A stretch of DNA of 64,000 nucleotides. Origin: Actinomadura pelletieri DSM 43383 (lineage in GTDB: Bacteria; Actinomycetota; Actinomycetes; Streptosporangiales; Streptosporangiaceae). The stretch lies in NCBI RefSeq assembly GCF_003634705.1, contig NZ_RBWU01000001.1, positions 1,104,952 through 1,168,951 of the forward strand. The letters run 5' to 3'. This document shows, one piece after another, positions 16,225-25,076 of this stretch; the first letter of the stretch is position 1, and each line of letters opens with the position of its first letter. The position numbers and the translations under genes are program-made. The notes under the pieces were generated by a model. It saw only the letters and a program-made list of their open reading frames with translations. It was not told the DNA's origin and searched no databases.

Positions 16225-16239
16225 CTGACTCTGGGCCTT
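16212..16239 (+). terminator. tRNA-type terminator at the right att copy
   Basis: AAGGCCCAG (16212-16220) pairs perfectly with CTGGGCCTT (16231-16239), followed by a short T-containing tract. The left att copy has a degraded version of the same stem. Confidence 0.7.
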
Positions 16240-16446
16240 CTTAGTTCCTCATCCCCCGTGCCCACTACGTGCCCGATCCCCCGGGCTTCCGCTCCCTCCT
16301 GGGCTTCTTGATCTTCTTGAGTTCGCGCTCGATCATCTTGTCGAGTGTCAGGGAGCGGCGGCGCTCGCGCCGTTGGCCGCGCTTGCTGGTCGCCAGCCCG
16401 GTCCGCCCTGGGACGCGCTGCCGCCTACGATCGGTTCAGCCCCTCA

Positions 16447-16689
16447 TTGAAGGTGACCGTGACCGTCCCTGACGATCTCAAGCGTTCTCTGAAGCGGCTG
16501 CGCGAGGTTCGTGCTCGTCGACCTTCGGAGGTCCGATCGCTTGCGTTTGCCGAGTGGCGGGATGAGATGGCGGCTGTACTCGAGGAGTTGGCCCAGCGGC
16601 TCTTGTTCGCAGAGGACCGGGAGCGTGCGGCCGCGGAGGCGGAGGCAGCTCACGCAGAGGCCAACGAGATTCGCGCAAGACATGGTTGA
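16447..16689 (+). CDS. Small ribbon-helix-helix-like or coiled-coil protein, 80 aa
   Basis: TTG at 16447 (or GTG at 16453) begins KVTVTVPDDLKRSLKRLREV, an N-terminal strand and helix in the ribbon-helix-helix style, then a long Glu/Ala-rich helix (LAQRLLFAEDRERAAAEAEA). No clear ribosome site is visible, so coding status rests on codon pattern and composition. A GC-rich hairpin follows the stop. It may be an antitoxin or accessory DNA-binding protein; nothing nearby looks like a toxin. Confidence 0.4.
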   Translation: MKVTVTVPDDLKRSLKRLREVRARRPSEVRSLAFAEWRDEMAAVLEELAQRLLFAEDRERAAAEAEAAHAEANEIRARHG

Positions 16690-16700
16690 GCGAGCTGGAC

Positions 16701-16723
16701 CCAGGGGCTGCGCCGCCCCCTGG
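16701..16723 (+). terminator. Hairpin after the 80-aa gene
   Basis: CCAGGGG...CCCCTGG with a CTGCGCCGC loop region, 11 bp after the stop. It is nearly identical to the hairpin at 5721-5744, including the preceding GAGCGAGCT. Confidence 0.6.
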
Positions 16724-16907
16724 ACCCCCGGCCACCGGAGGGCACTCCCGCCAGTCACTCTGGGACGCCTTCCCCTGTTTGGCATGGACCCCGCCGCAGG
16801 CCAACAGACTGCTGTACAGCAACAGTCCCTCACAAGGGCCTTAACCGTGCTAGTGCGGTTGCTGACAACGGGGCTGCATGACCTTGGACGGACGTGGACT
16901 CACAAGA

Positions 16908-16991
16908 GGCTGCGCCGCACGCCCAAGGCGATCAGGGGTCCAGCTCACCACGCGAGTACGGGACGTACAGACCAGAGCGCGCATAGCGGTT
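16908..16991. repeat. Dispersed non-coding repeat C, copy 2
   Basis: Aligns with 12014-12098 over its whole length with few changes. It directly precedes the third copy of repeat A, so repeats C and A form a composite block here. Confidence 0.75.
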
Positions 16992-16996
16992 TTCTG

Positions 16997-17112
16997 GTTA
17001 GAACTTTTCCTGCCTCTTCAAAGGCGCCGCTCCGCGGCCGCCGGGGCGACCGCGCCCGGCCATTGCGAGCCGGGTATGTGGCCTGTACCGTCCGGTTCCG
17101 CCGCGTCGGGTC
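16997..17112 (+). repeat. Dispersed non-coding repeat A, copy 3
   Basis: Begins TTAGAACTTTTCCTGCCTCT, more diverged than the other two but with the same internal GC-rich hairpin (GCGCCGCTCCGCGGC) and the same CCGTCCGGTTCCG close. Confidence 0.55.
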
Positions 17113-17157
17113 GCCTGGTCGTCCGGTCTCATGAGGCGCCCTCTGACGGACGGGGAG

Positions 17158-17481
17158 TTACGAGCTTGAGGTGACAGCGTCTTCTGGCCGACCTATCAAC
17201 TCCGCCATTCGGATCAAACGGCGGATGTATTGTGCACCTTCACCATGCAAGTGGGGAAGGATCTTTTGAAGGTCGCGTGCGCAGGCTTGGAGGATGCGCG
17301 ATCGCTTCGCATCGAGCACCCCACGGTCCTGCACATAGGTCGAGATGCATCCAGCCATCGCTCCATCGATCTCGACCACATCGCCGTCACGGTCATCCAC
17401 CCGGTACAGCTCTTCAGGCCACGGCGCACCGAGGTGTTCGGCCCACAGCACGGTGACCTCGATAAGGACTGCTTCATTCAT
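17158..17481 (-). CDS. Unknown protein, 107 aa
   Basis: ATG at 17481 (MNEAVLIEVTVLWAEHLGAP) fits the start of a compact protein; an upstream start at 17520 adds 13 less plausible residues. Mixed alpha/beta: strand DDRDGDVVEIDG, helix MAGCISTYVQDRG, helix SRILQACARDLQKILPHL, helix QYIRRLIRMAELIG. Codon use is ordinary for the genome. No family is recognised. It stands alone, flanked by dispersed repeats. Confidence 0.55.
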   Translation of the reverse strand: MNEAVLIEVTVLWAEHLGAPWPEELYRVDDRDGDVVEIDGAMAGCISTYVQDRGVLDAKRSRILQACARDLQKILPHLHGEGAQYIRRLIRMAELIGRPEDAVTSSS

Positions 17482-17768
17482 TCGGATGAGGCTATGCGGT
17501 GGCTGAGAAGAGTAGATCAAGGGGGCCGCGCGCTGTTCGGTTTAGCTGGTTCGACATGCCCGAAGTGGGGGCTTCGCGACCCCCGCCTCCCGCGAGCCGA
17601 TGCACTCGTTCGCGCGAGACGGTCTGTCATGGGGTTGCGCGCCGTCCGCGCGAACGAGCACCTCCGGACCGGTCGGCGGGGAGTACTTCGGTTTGCTAAC
17701 ACCGGTGCTAACAGCGGGTCTGGACGAGCCTGAACGAGGGCGGAACCCAGGGCATCCGAGAGGGCCGT

Positions 17769-18176
17769 CTAGCGAATTTGGTGGGGGAAGTGGGGTGTTC
17801 CGTTCTTGTCTAGGCTGGAAGGGGCGGCAGGGTGTTGGTCGATGGCGCGCCAGACGGCGTTTGCGGCTGCGAACTTCACGTCGCCGGGGCACGTGTCCGC
17901 TACCTTGTTGATGATTTCTGTGATGAGGACCCGCACGTGCGGCGAAGGTTCCGGAAGGTGGTGCAGGGCGTACCAGGCGCCCTCGGCCGCCTCGCGTTGA
18001 AGATCGTTGTCGTGGGTGTACGGCCACGCGTCAGGGCCGTACACCTCACGGCGCCAGCCGAAGGTGTCGACTCCGATTACAACTTCAGGCTGGTGGGCGG
18101 GGGTGACGTCAACGGTTACCTCGGCAAAGTGGGCCCCACGGCTCGTCTGGCGCTGGAGCCGGAACGTCCCTTTCAT
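17769..18176 (-). CDS. Unknown protein, 135 aa, possibly EF-G domain IV-like fold
   Basis: ATG at 18176 (MKGTFRLQRQTSRGAHFAEV). A beta strand ends in HFAEVTVDVTP. After this comes VVIGVDTFG, a helix EAAEGAWYALHHL, a strand HVRVLITEII and a final helix FAAANAVWRAI. This order resembles domain IV of elongation factor G, seen as stand-alone proteins in some actinomycetes; the match is by eye and weak. No partner gene. An upstream start would add 27 residues. Confidence 0.5.
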   Translation of the reverse strand: MKGTFRLQRQTSRGAHFAEVTVDVTPAHQPEVVIGVDTFGWRREVYGPDAWPYTHDNDLQREAAEGAWYALHHLPEPSPHVRVLITEIINKVADTCPGDVKFAAANAVWRAIDQHPAAPSSLDKNGTPHFPHQIR

Positions 18177-18386
18177 GCCAGCAGTGTCTCGTGGAAGCCG
18201 CTCGTTGCGGAAGCGGTGTTCTGCCCGTGTGCTTTGTCGTGCGGTGAGACGGGACACGAGGTTTCGAGCTAAAGCTGCGGGGTCCTGGAGTGCGCTGCTC
18301 CCCGACGATCACACAACGTGACTGGTTTCCCGCAACTCAAGGAATACGTGTCGATCGGTTGCGACACTTCACTGGTTGCTGCACCG

Positions 18387-18677
18387 TCAGGACTTGAGAC
18401 CTTCCCGGCAGGCTTGCAGGAACCTGTCCTCCCCGGACGGGAACGTGGCGCCTAGTGCCTGGGCGTTGGCAAGACTCTTACGGCAGTACTCATCGGAGTT
18501 GTCGCCGGCGAGGCCACGAAGATTTGCGAAGTCACGGACGGTTTCGTCGTAGGTCATTACCGTGTTCTCGGCATGCCGGACCACGATGTCGCTGCCCGAC
18601 GGCGCGGCGGCCGCGCAGCCGGACGCGCCGGGCAGGAGCGTGAAAGTCAGCACGGTAAGTAAGATCTGGGTTTTCAT
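18387..18677 (-). CDS. Small lipoprotein, 96 aa
   Basis: ATG at 18677 gives MKTQILLTVLTFTLLPGASG followed by Cys, a clear lipoprotein signal peptide with lipobox GASGC. The mature part (~75 residues) carries two more Cys that may pair (DEYCRKSLANAQAL and LQACREGLKS). It is exported and anchored to the outer face of the membrane. Function unknown. Single-gene unit. Confidence 0.7.
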   Translation of the reverse strand: MKTQILLTVLTFTLLPGASGCAAAAPSGSDIVVRHAENTVMTYDETVRDFANLRGLAGDNSDEYCRKSLANAQALGATFPSGEDRFLQACREGLKS

Positions 18678-18689
18678 GGCAATCATCAT

Positions 18690-19201
18690 AGGGCGGTGGT
18701 CGCCGGCTGTTGGAGACCCTCGATCGTCCCTATGAGGCGCGTGACGGTGCCTCCCGCGTAGGCTGCGGTGATGAAGCCTGGGCGGTCGCCGGGTCGTTGA
18801 TTAAGTCAGCTGCGTCAAGGGCTTTACGGAGTTCGCATTGGTTGCCGCCCTTTTCTAAGGCGCCGCTGTCGAGTACGCGCGGAGCGCGCTTGGCGTGCCA
18901 ACTGACGATGTTTCTTGAGTGTGGTGTTGTCGTGGCCTCCACCGACTGTCAGGTCGCGTTGATTTCTTTCCGCTCAGCGTAGGAGACGTGATTATTGGGG
19001 TGTTGCGAAAGTGGGTGACAGATATTGTTGGGCTGTGCGTTACGTGTCCGCGCGTTTTGCATGTCCCGCCTACCCGCCGGAGCGGCTGGGCGAATTGGGT
19101 CGCCTTGGGTCGGAACGGGTAGGCGAGGTGGGCGGTCTTCGTGCTCGCTGCCGTGGGTCAGGAACGCGCTCCAGAGGTCTTTGTGTGTCCGCGGAAGGGT
19201 G
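18690..19201. other. Gene-free region
   Basis: About 510 bp with no frame that carries a ribosome site, motif or sustained coding bias. Short open frames on both strands look accidental. Confidence 0.5.
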
Positions 19202-21430
19202 TTATTGCTCCTTGTGCTGGGTGGTTAGTTTTGTCAGGGTGGCTAGGGCTTCGGAGGTCAGGACGGGGCCTAGTTCCTCGAAGGTGAGCTTGCCTGTGCC
19301 GTGGCTGGACGTGGCGAGTCGTACCTCTTCGATCTGCTGGATCGGTGCGTCCTCGGGGGTGAGGATGCGGATGCCGGGGTCCAGGTACAGGACGAGGTAT
19401 TGCTTTTCGCCTAGTTTCAGTGAGATGTGTCGTTGGTAGCCGCCGCTTTCCTTGGGGCCGAGTGTCCAGCCTGCTCGGGTGAGTCCGAAGATCGGGCCGT
19501 TCGGTACGGATGCGCCCTCGAAGCGGGTTAGCCGAGATGTCGTTGCCTCGCCGTTCATCGGCTTGTACACCGTCCGTCCAAGCTGCGGGAACGGTTGTAG
19601 CAGCTCGTAGTCGGCGAAGAGTTCCGACCAGGGGGCGAGGTCGGCGACGAGGATCGGGTGGGCGAGTGTCACGGGTGCGGTTGGCAGTGTGAACGCGTTG
19701 TCGTCGACGTCGGCGTATGTGCCGTCCTCCGCGACGCGGAAGTGTGTCGTTCCGGCGGACCAGAGGAGGCGGCGGACGATGTGGCGGAGGAGTGGGTGTG
19801 CGGCGAGCACCTTGCTGAACTCGTTCGGCGTCCAGGAGCGTTGGGAGATCATCGCTTGTTCGAGGCGTTTGATCTGGTCGGCGGCGACGGCTCGGACCTC
19901 CTTTTTGAGGTCGGTGAACCGCTTGTAGGCGGCGGGCGCGAGGGTGGCGTCGTCTTTCGCGCCTGGTTTCGGCAGCGTCTTGCGTCGGCGGCCGTTCTCG
20001 TCCAGGACGGTTGGTTTGAGTTCCTCGTCGAACCCGACGCGGAAGCGGCGCGGGCCGTAGTCGAGGGTGAGGCCGCCCTCGTCGTCCAGTCCGAAGTCCG
20101 GGACGAGCCGGTCAGCGAGTTGCTCGGGCGTGATACCGCGCTCGCGGGCGATCGTGTTGAGGCGTCCCTGCGCGTTGGGCCGCATTCGTTTGACGTCGGT
20201 CGCCTTGCGGGCGAGCTGGTCGAGGAGCCGGAGCGTGTCGGGGGAGTCGAGCGCGGTCAACACGTCGAGGGCTTCCCAACCTCGCCATGACCAGACGGAC
20301 GACTTGCTCCAGCGGCCCATCGCGGTCGCGAGTCTGGTGGCGGTCCCGGCGTTGCCGAGTCGTCGCAACGCGTACTCGACGCCTTCGGAGGCCCACCGGT
20401 CCCGGACGAACTCGGCGGTGTACAGGGCCCAGGCCAGTTCGGCGAGCGAGTCCGGGTCCAGGTGCTCGAAGACGGGCTCGCAACCGAGGTAGGGCTCCTT
20501 CGGAGACGAGATTCGCAGCATCGTGACCAGGTGCCGGGTGGCGGAGACCGGCAGCGCGTGCTCCCTCCCCCGCAGCAGCACCTGCGGGAGCCGTTCGCGG
20601 ACGAAGTCTTCGTCCGGCTCCGGAAGCGGGTCCGGGTAGCGGTCGAGCGGGTCGCTGACGGACGCGGCGATCGCCTCGGCGACGTGCTCGCCGTACCTGG
20701 CCGCGGCCTCGATCACGCATTCACGGCCGTGCTCCCGGACGATGATCGCCAGCCCGTTCTCGGCTTGGGTGCGTTTCGGGCCGGGCTTGCGCAGCGCGTC
20801 CGGGATGACGAACGGGGCCGCGGCCGGTCCGTGCCAGGCGAACCAGGCCCGCGACGCCTCCTCGACGTTCCAGACGCCCATTCCCTTGATCATGAATTGG
20901 GCGGTGGCGTCGTCCAGGAACGGGACGAGCGCCACCGCGCACGACAGGTGCTTCTTCGCGGCGTGCAGGAGCAGCGGGTGCGCGGCCAGCCCCCGCCGCG
21001 CGGCGAAACGCCGGAGGGGGACGCGGTAGACCCAGCCCGAGTAGTCGTCGAAGTAGCGTTCGTCGGCGAGGAGTTCGTGGGCCAGGTCGTCCGGACCGTC
21101 GAGCACGAGCCAGCGGTAGCGCACGGCGCGTCGCCCGCCGCGCGCGTCCTCCAAGGCGTCGCCGCTGCGGAAGTACTCCGCGATCGCCGCGAAGTCGACG
21201 TCATCAGGGACGGGGGTCTCCCTGTCGCGCCAGCCGTCCGAGACGTCCCGGAACTTCTCCCGCAACCCAGGCGGCCAGGACTCGACGGTCGGTGTCTTCG
21301 GCCGCTTCAACCCCTGTACGACGGGCGGTGCCGCGGAGCGCGGAGTGCTTTCGCGTGTCCACGGCGGCTGGACCAATAGGGACGGAAGCAGGCTCGCGGG
21401 TGCCTCAGGGACGCGGGAGGAGTGTGTCAT
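19202..21430 (-). CDS. DUF4132-domain protein, 742 aa
   Basis: ATG at 21430. The N-terminus (LPSLLVQPPWTRES) and C-terminal block (WTPNEFSKVLAAHPLLRHIV, then FRVAEDGTYADVDDNAFTLP, LAPWSELFADYELLQPFPQL) match the DUF4132 family of large cytosolic proteins, often found with WGR domains or MolR-type proteins. The middle is helical and HEAT-like (RYRWLVLDGP; LRLLDQLARKATDVKR). No WGR domain is visible. No catalytic residues can be assigned. It stands alone with gaps on both sides. Confidence 0.75.
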   Translation of the reverse strand: MTHSSRVPEAPASLLPSLLVQPPWTRESTPRSAAPPVVQGLKRPKTPTVESWPPGLREKFRDVSDGWRDRETPVPDDVDFAAIAEYFRSGDALEDARGGRRAVRYRWLVLDGPDDLAHELLADERYFDDYSGWVYRVPLRRFAARRGLAAHPLLLHAAKKHLSCAVALVPFLDDATAQFMIKGMGVWNVEEASRAWFAWHGPAAAPFVIPDALRKPGPKRTQAENGLAIIVREHGRECVIEAAARYGEHVAEAIAASVSDPLDRYPDPLPEPDEDFVRERLPQVLLRGREHALPVSATRHLVTMLRISSPKEPYLGCEPVFEHLDPDSLAELAWALYTAEFVRDRWASEGVEYALRRLGNAGTATRLATAMGRWSKSSVWSWRGWEALDVLTALDSPDTLRLLDQLARKATDVKRMRPNAQGRLNTIARERGITPEQLADRLVPDFGLDDEGGLTLDYGPRRFRVGFDEELKPTVLDENGRRRKTLPKPGAKDDATLAPAAYKRFTDLKKEVRAVAADQIKRLEQAMISQRSWTPNEFSKVLAAHPLLRHIVRRLLWSAGTTHFRVAEDGTYADVDDNAFTLPTAPVTLAHPILVADLAPWSELFADYELLQPFPQLGRTVYKPMNGEATTSRLTRFEGASVPNGPIFGLTRAGWTLGPKESGGYQRHISLKLGEKQYLVLYLDPGIRILTPEDAPIQQIEEVRLATSSHGTGKLTFEELGPVLTSEALATLTKLTTQHKEQ

Positions 21431-21910
21431 CTGTCCGTTTCATGGTTGGTCGCGGACGGCGAGAACGTGAGCACGTGGACGCGGACCGCTGGATCATGCA
21501 ATCTACGACGGACGGACGACATTGGATCGTTCCCTGCATTTCCTGCGAGCTTTCACCGGAGCGTTCAGGGCAGGAGCGCGATCGGCGGCGCTGTCGGCCG
21601 GGGCCCGCTGCGGGACACCGGGAGCGGGCCGCCTTCGAGCCACCGTGAGTCGCGCCTGCTCTGCCGTCCCATTCGAGGTGAGTAAGACTGCCAACAGCGT
21701 CAGCCCGATCGCTTCGCTGGAGCCACCCGAACCGACCAAATGGACCCCGCCCACCGGATTGAGCATGGGCAAGCGCTGAGCGCCGACCTCCAAGAGGCGT
21801 CCGTTCGCAAGAGTCTCGTGTGATCTGGTGTCGGGCCGGCGTCCGGACCGATGCCAGACCCCTGAGGGCGACGGGCAAGCTGGCCGAAGACCTGATGAGA
21901 CCATCAGCCG
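21431..21910. other. Gene-free region
   Basis: About 480 bp. Open frames on both strands lack ribosome sites and recognisable products. The last ~40 bp is the leader of the gene at 21911. Confidence 0.5.
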
Positions 21911-22276
21911 ATGGGCATCTATGTGGGAGTCAGAGGATGGTTGCAATGCGATGAGCGGCAACTTGCCGCGATCCGCGCGATCATCGCCGCCCATGACGAC
22001 GGCCACTACTCCAACGGGTGGGGTTGGCCGCGCCGGCACATCAACTGGACGCACTACGTCTTCTTCGGCGCTGACATACGCGAGCGGGCAGTAGATGCGC
22101 TGCTGGCGCAAGTACGAGAGATCGCACAACTCCCGGCGTCCGATGAGGACGGCGACCGCGTGACCGGCCTGTTTTTCGCCACCCACGAAAGCGACGGCAT
22201 GACCGAGTGGCAGATCCGTGAAGGCCAGGTCTTCGTCACACCCGGCGACGGTCGCTACGACTACCTCGACGCCTAG
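21911..22276 (+). CDS. Unknown protein, 121 aa, immunity-like composition
   Basis: ATG at 21911 gives MGIYVGVRGWLQCDERQLAA, then HYSNGWGWPRRHINWTHYVF, FFGADIRERAVDALL, and a C-terminal EWQIREGQVFVTPGDGRYDY. The aromatic-rich alpha/beta pattern with an early RGWL-C-DE motif is one I have seen as a conserved orphan in actinomycetes. It could be an immunity protein, but no toxin lies next to it. The ribosome site is weak. Confidence 0.6.
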   Translation: MGIYVGVRGWLQCDERQLAAIRAIIAAHDDGHYSNGWGWPRRHINWTHYVFFGADIRERAVDALLAQVREIAQLPASDEDGDRVTGLFFATHESDGMTEWQIREGQVFVTPGDGRYDYLDA

Positions 22277-22398
22277 CGAGCTGACAGCGGAGAAATCGCT
22301 GCTGCTCGCTCTAGGGGGTTAGACCAACAGTGACCTGGATGCTGGGCGCAGAACGCACGAGCAATAGTCAAGTAACCTTGGATTGGGTGTTGTGATGA

Positions 22399-22857
22399 TT
22401 ATGCGGACGGCCGGGTGTAGCGCATTCTGATTTTGATGTCGTTGTCGCCGTGCCGTGCGACCTCCCGCAGGCCGAGTCGCTGGTAGAGGGCCTGTGCACG
22501 GTGGTTGACCGCGAGCACGTCCAGGACCAGGTCTTGGCCTCGCTGGGCGGCCTCTTTCACGAGCGTGGTGATGAGGCGGGTGCCGATGCCGTGCCCTTGG
22601 TGGTCGGGATGGATTTCGATGCGGGCGAGATACACCTCGTTGTCGTGGTACTCGACGTTGAGCATGCCGATATCGGTGTCGTCAGCGGTGATGATCTGCC
22701 AGTGGTCCGGGTCGAATCCGCGGGCGTGGTAGTCCCGTTGGGCTTGCTCGTCCCACCCCCAGATCGCGGCGACGTAGTCACCCATGGCGGCCTTGTGCAG
22801 TTGGAAGCAGAACTCGCTGTCGGCAGGTGTGGCCGGGCGCAAAGCGATCGCGTTCAC
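22399..22857 (-). CDS. GNAT-family N-acetyltransferase, 152 aa
   Basis: GTG at 22857 (VNAIALRPATPADSEF) has AGGA just upstream; a TTG at 22875 is the alternative. The acetyl-CoA-binding motif A is IEIHPDHQGHGIGTRLITTL (H/Q-x-x-G-x-G). Motif B is VLAVNHRAQALYQRLGLREV. The early segment has a substrate-side GDYVAAIWGWDEQAQRDYH. It transfers acetyl from acetyl-CoA to an amine; the acceptor is unknown. Length is normal for the family. Cytosolic single gene. Confidence 0.85.
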   Translation of the reverse strand: MNAIALRPATPADSEFCFQLHKAAMGDYVAAIWGWDEQAQRDYHARGFDPDHWQIITADDTDIGMLNVEYHDNEVYLARIEIHPDHQGHGIGTRLITTLVKEAAQRGQDLVLDVLAVNHRAQALYQRLGLREVARHGDNDIKIRMRYTRPSA

Positions 22858-22962
22858 GCTGCGTCCTGCCCGCAAGTGGGGTAAATGGAAGAGTTGGGGG
22901 ACATGATAACCACAGTATCGAAGTCTCTGGCCGCGGAAGACTCAGGCAAGGTCGGGTTTCAG

Positions 22963-23400
22963 TTAATGCCCCCGATCGCGGAGCAACCACCAGAGCCGTT
23001 GCTTAGCGTGATACCACCGTAGCCACAAGGGGAGCCGGCGATGCGGCACGAACGACAATAGGTCGTCATCGGCCGGATTGCCTCGTGTGCACGACCGCAA
23101 TAGCGTTAGACAACGCTGGTCCACAGCACGGTGAAGCCTGGCTGTGTGAGCCATCGCGATCAAGCCCTGCTCACGGATTCGAAGGTCGTCGGATTCCATC
23201 GCTAACGCAACCAGCGGCAGCACTTGTGCGGGCTCTGGATGGTTGAGCGCCAGAGCAATGAGTGCGACTCCCACCAGCTCCTCACCGCGATCGAACGCCG
23301 CCTGGAGATCCGCGGGGAGAAGTTCCGCCTCCCAGACCGCGTCTAGGTCGTTCCAATCAAGGTCGCCGCCGGATCCCAAGGCGGTTTCAGCGTCATCCAC
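22963..23400 (-). CDS. Unknown helical protein, 145 aa (HEAT-like)
   Basis: GTG at 23400 (VDDAETALGSGGDLDWND). Predominantly helical with a repeat-like pair: AFDRGEELVGVALIALALNH and LPLVALAMESDDLRIREQGL, then IAMAHTARLHRAVDQRC. The tail is basic and Trp-rich (LPLWLRWYHAKQRLWWLLRD). Such short HEAT-like proteins are frequently immunity proteins, but none of its neighbours is a toxin. Function unknown. Confidence 0.55.
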   Translation of the reverse strand: MDDAETALGSGGDLDWNDLDAVWEAELLPADLQAAFDRGEELVGVALIALALNHPEPAQVLPLVALAMESDDLRIREQGLIAMAHTARLHRAVDQRCLTLLRSCTRGNPADDDLLSFVPHRRLPLWLRWYHAKQRLWWLLRDRGH

Positions 23401-23678
23401 GGGCAGAGGTTAACGTCGGCCTCCTGACGAACACGCCGTCAGCTGATCACTCCCACCGACGACACCCTCATCAGATTGCGGACCGCCCGCCGGTCGGCCC
23501 CTTCGTCCATCGCCACAACACCGACGCCAAGTCTCATCGACCGCACACCCACGCCTCCCCAACTGTCCTCAAGCCCACGCACGAACGTTCTGCTTCTCGC
23601 GGTCACAGGCAGCGGAAATCGGCGGACGGGAACACCGAACAAGGCCGATCCGGCAGATTACGAAGGGAGGCGCCAGTC

Positions 23679-24077
23679 ATGACCACCCCCGACGGTCCGC
23701 TCCCTCCCGACGACGAGCCCAACGAGAGCGACCTCACCGACGCCGAGCTGGACGCCGCCCTCGCCGCTGGTAACGCCGAGCTGCTCGACCATGTACGGGC
23801 GCACGCCGACCCGGCTGCCACCCTGGCCGCCCTGCTCGACGATGTTCTCGATGAGCTCCCAGACCAGGCCCCGAGCCCCCCGGACCGTATTCGTCCCGGC
23901 GAGCTCGACCGCGCCCGCGCCCTCGCCAGGGACCTCTTCAGCGACCTCGTCAACGCCTGCGACCATGCCCGCGACCTGGCCCGCGACCTGATGGAGCTGC
24001 CGGTGAACGCCTCCGGCGCCGACCTGACCGACGTGCCGTTGTCCGGCCGGTCGGTGTGGGACGGTGCGCTGGACTGA
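23679..24077 (+). CDS. Unknown acidic protein, 132 aa
   Basis: ATG at 23679 with GGGAGG at good spacing. It is strongly acidic at the N-terminus (DDEPNESDLTDAELDAALAA), then helical (TLAALLDDVLDELPDQ; ARALARDLFSDLVNACDHAR). Its stop is followed immediately by the GTG of a second tiny frame. No family recognised. It is probably cytosolic. Confidence 0.55.
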   Translation: MTTPDGPLPPDDEPNESDLTDAELDAALAAGNAELLDHVRAHADPAATLAALLDDVLDELPDQAPSPPDRIRPGELDRARALARDLFSDLVNACDHARDLARDLMELPVNASGADLTDVPLSGRSVWDGALD

Positions 24078-24215
24078 GTGGTATGGGACCGGGCCACCCG
24101 GTGGCCGCCCGGCCTGCACGAGCAGATCGCCGACCGTTCGGAGGAGATCGGGGCCGGGGTGTACCGGGTGGGTGGCGGCACCGAACGCGACCCGCACCCG
24201 GTGTCGGGACTTTAG
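24078..24215 (+). CDS. Possible small coupled protein, 45 aa
   Basis: GTG at 24078 abuts the preceding stop. The frame reads VVWDRATRWPPGLHEQIADR, then GAGVYRVGGGTERDPHPVSG, and stops at 24213-24215. Direct adjacency suggests coupling, but there is no independent ribosome site. It may instead be the in-register remnant of a longer C-terminus. Low confidence. Confidence 0.3.
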   Translation: MVWDRATRWPPGLHEQIADRSEEIGAGVYRVGGGTERDPHPVSGL

Positions 24216-24440
24216 GCGGACGGCGCCGCCCGGACGGCGACGGGCCCGACGCGCCCAAGGCGCTGCGGGCCCCGCCGGACGTGCGGCGCGGTTCTCACCC
24301 GACGCTGTTCATGTGGACATCACCGCGTGCCGAAGCTGCGACGCCCTGCCCAATTCGGACCATCCTGACCACCTCGGACCCCAGCGCAGCAGCACGGCGG
24401 GATCAGGACGCGGGGCGTCTCGGGGGAGTAGCCCTAGGGG
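24216..24440. other. Short gene-free stretch between convergent genes
   Basis: No coding features or clear terminators seen. Confidence 0.4.
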
Positions 24441-25076
24441 CTACTCGTCGAACCAGACCACGAGGCGGACGCCAGGAGCGCCGTGGATGTCAGCGAGGGC
24501 GCGCATGACGGTCCACACCGGCTGCCACGGTCCGTCGGCGGGGACGGCATCGCGGCGCCGGGCTCGTTCGACGCGGTAGAGCGTGGTGCCGACCTCCCAT
24601 TCAGTGCCCTCCTCCCAAAGTTCACTGATGCGGTCGGGATCGAGGGACTGGGTGTCGATACCGCTGGCCCTGGCGAAGCCGCGACTCCAGTCCTCGCGGT
24701 GCACCAGCTCCACAGTGCCGTCTGGTCGCCGACGGTAACGCGCGATGTTCGTGGCCCGAGGGATGGCCGGCTCTGCCCAGTCGATGGCGAGAATTTCGTC
24801 CCAGCCCAGCCAGGTGGCGCCGAACACGGCATCTCCCCACGACACGTGCTCGGCACGGACGCTCTCTGACACGTCAGCGGGCAAGCCGCGGTCGGCGGCG
24901 ACCGGCCGCCAGTGCCCCTGGAGATCCCGGACGCCGAAGAGGCAGGCGAAGGCGCTGTAGTCCCTGGTCATCCCGAGCATGGACAGCTCAATGGCCGAGA
25001 ACCAGGCGGTCTCGCCGATGTCGAGGCCGGGACCCCAGGTGCGGCACTCCACGAATCCCCTGATACCGGTTCCCAC
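24441..25076 (-). CDS. Unknown conserved-type protein, 211 aa
   Basis: Most likely begins at GTG 25076 (VGTGIRGFVECRTWGPGLDI); upstream sequence in the same frame lacks coding character. Segments such as TRDYSAFACLFGVRDLQGHW and DRGLPADVSESVR, then WLGWDEILAIDWAE and RALADIHGAPGVRLVVWFDE, form an alpha/beta protein that I recognise only as a recurrent actinomycete orphan. No membrane segment or signal. Start moderately certain, function unknown. Confidence 0.6.
   Translation of the reverse strand: MGTGIRGFVECRTWGPGLDIGETAWFSAIELSMLGMTRDYSAFACLFGVRDLQGHWRPVAADRGLPADVSESVRAEHVSWGDAVFGATWLGWDEILAIDWAEPAIPRATNIARYRRRPDGTVELVHREDWSRGFARASGIDTQSLDPDRISELWEEGTEWEVGTTLYRVERARRRDAVPADGPWQPVWTVMRALADIHGAPGVRLVVWFDE

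Noticed and set aside
1..16239. Insertion sequences or transposases
   Set aside because: No DDE transposase, IS-type terminal inverted repeats or target duplications were found; mobility signs all point to tyrosine-recombinase elements.
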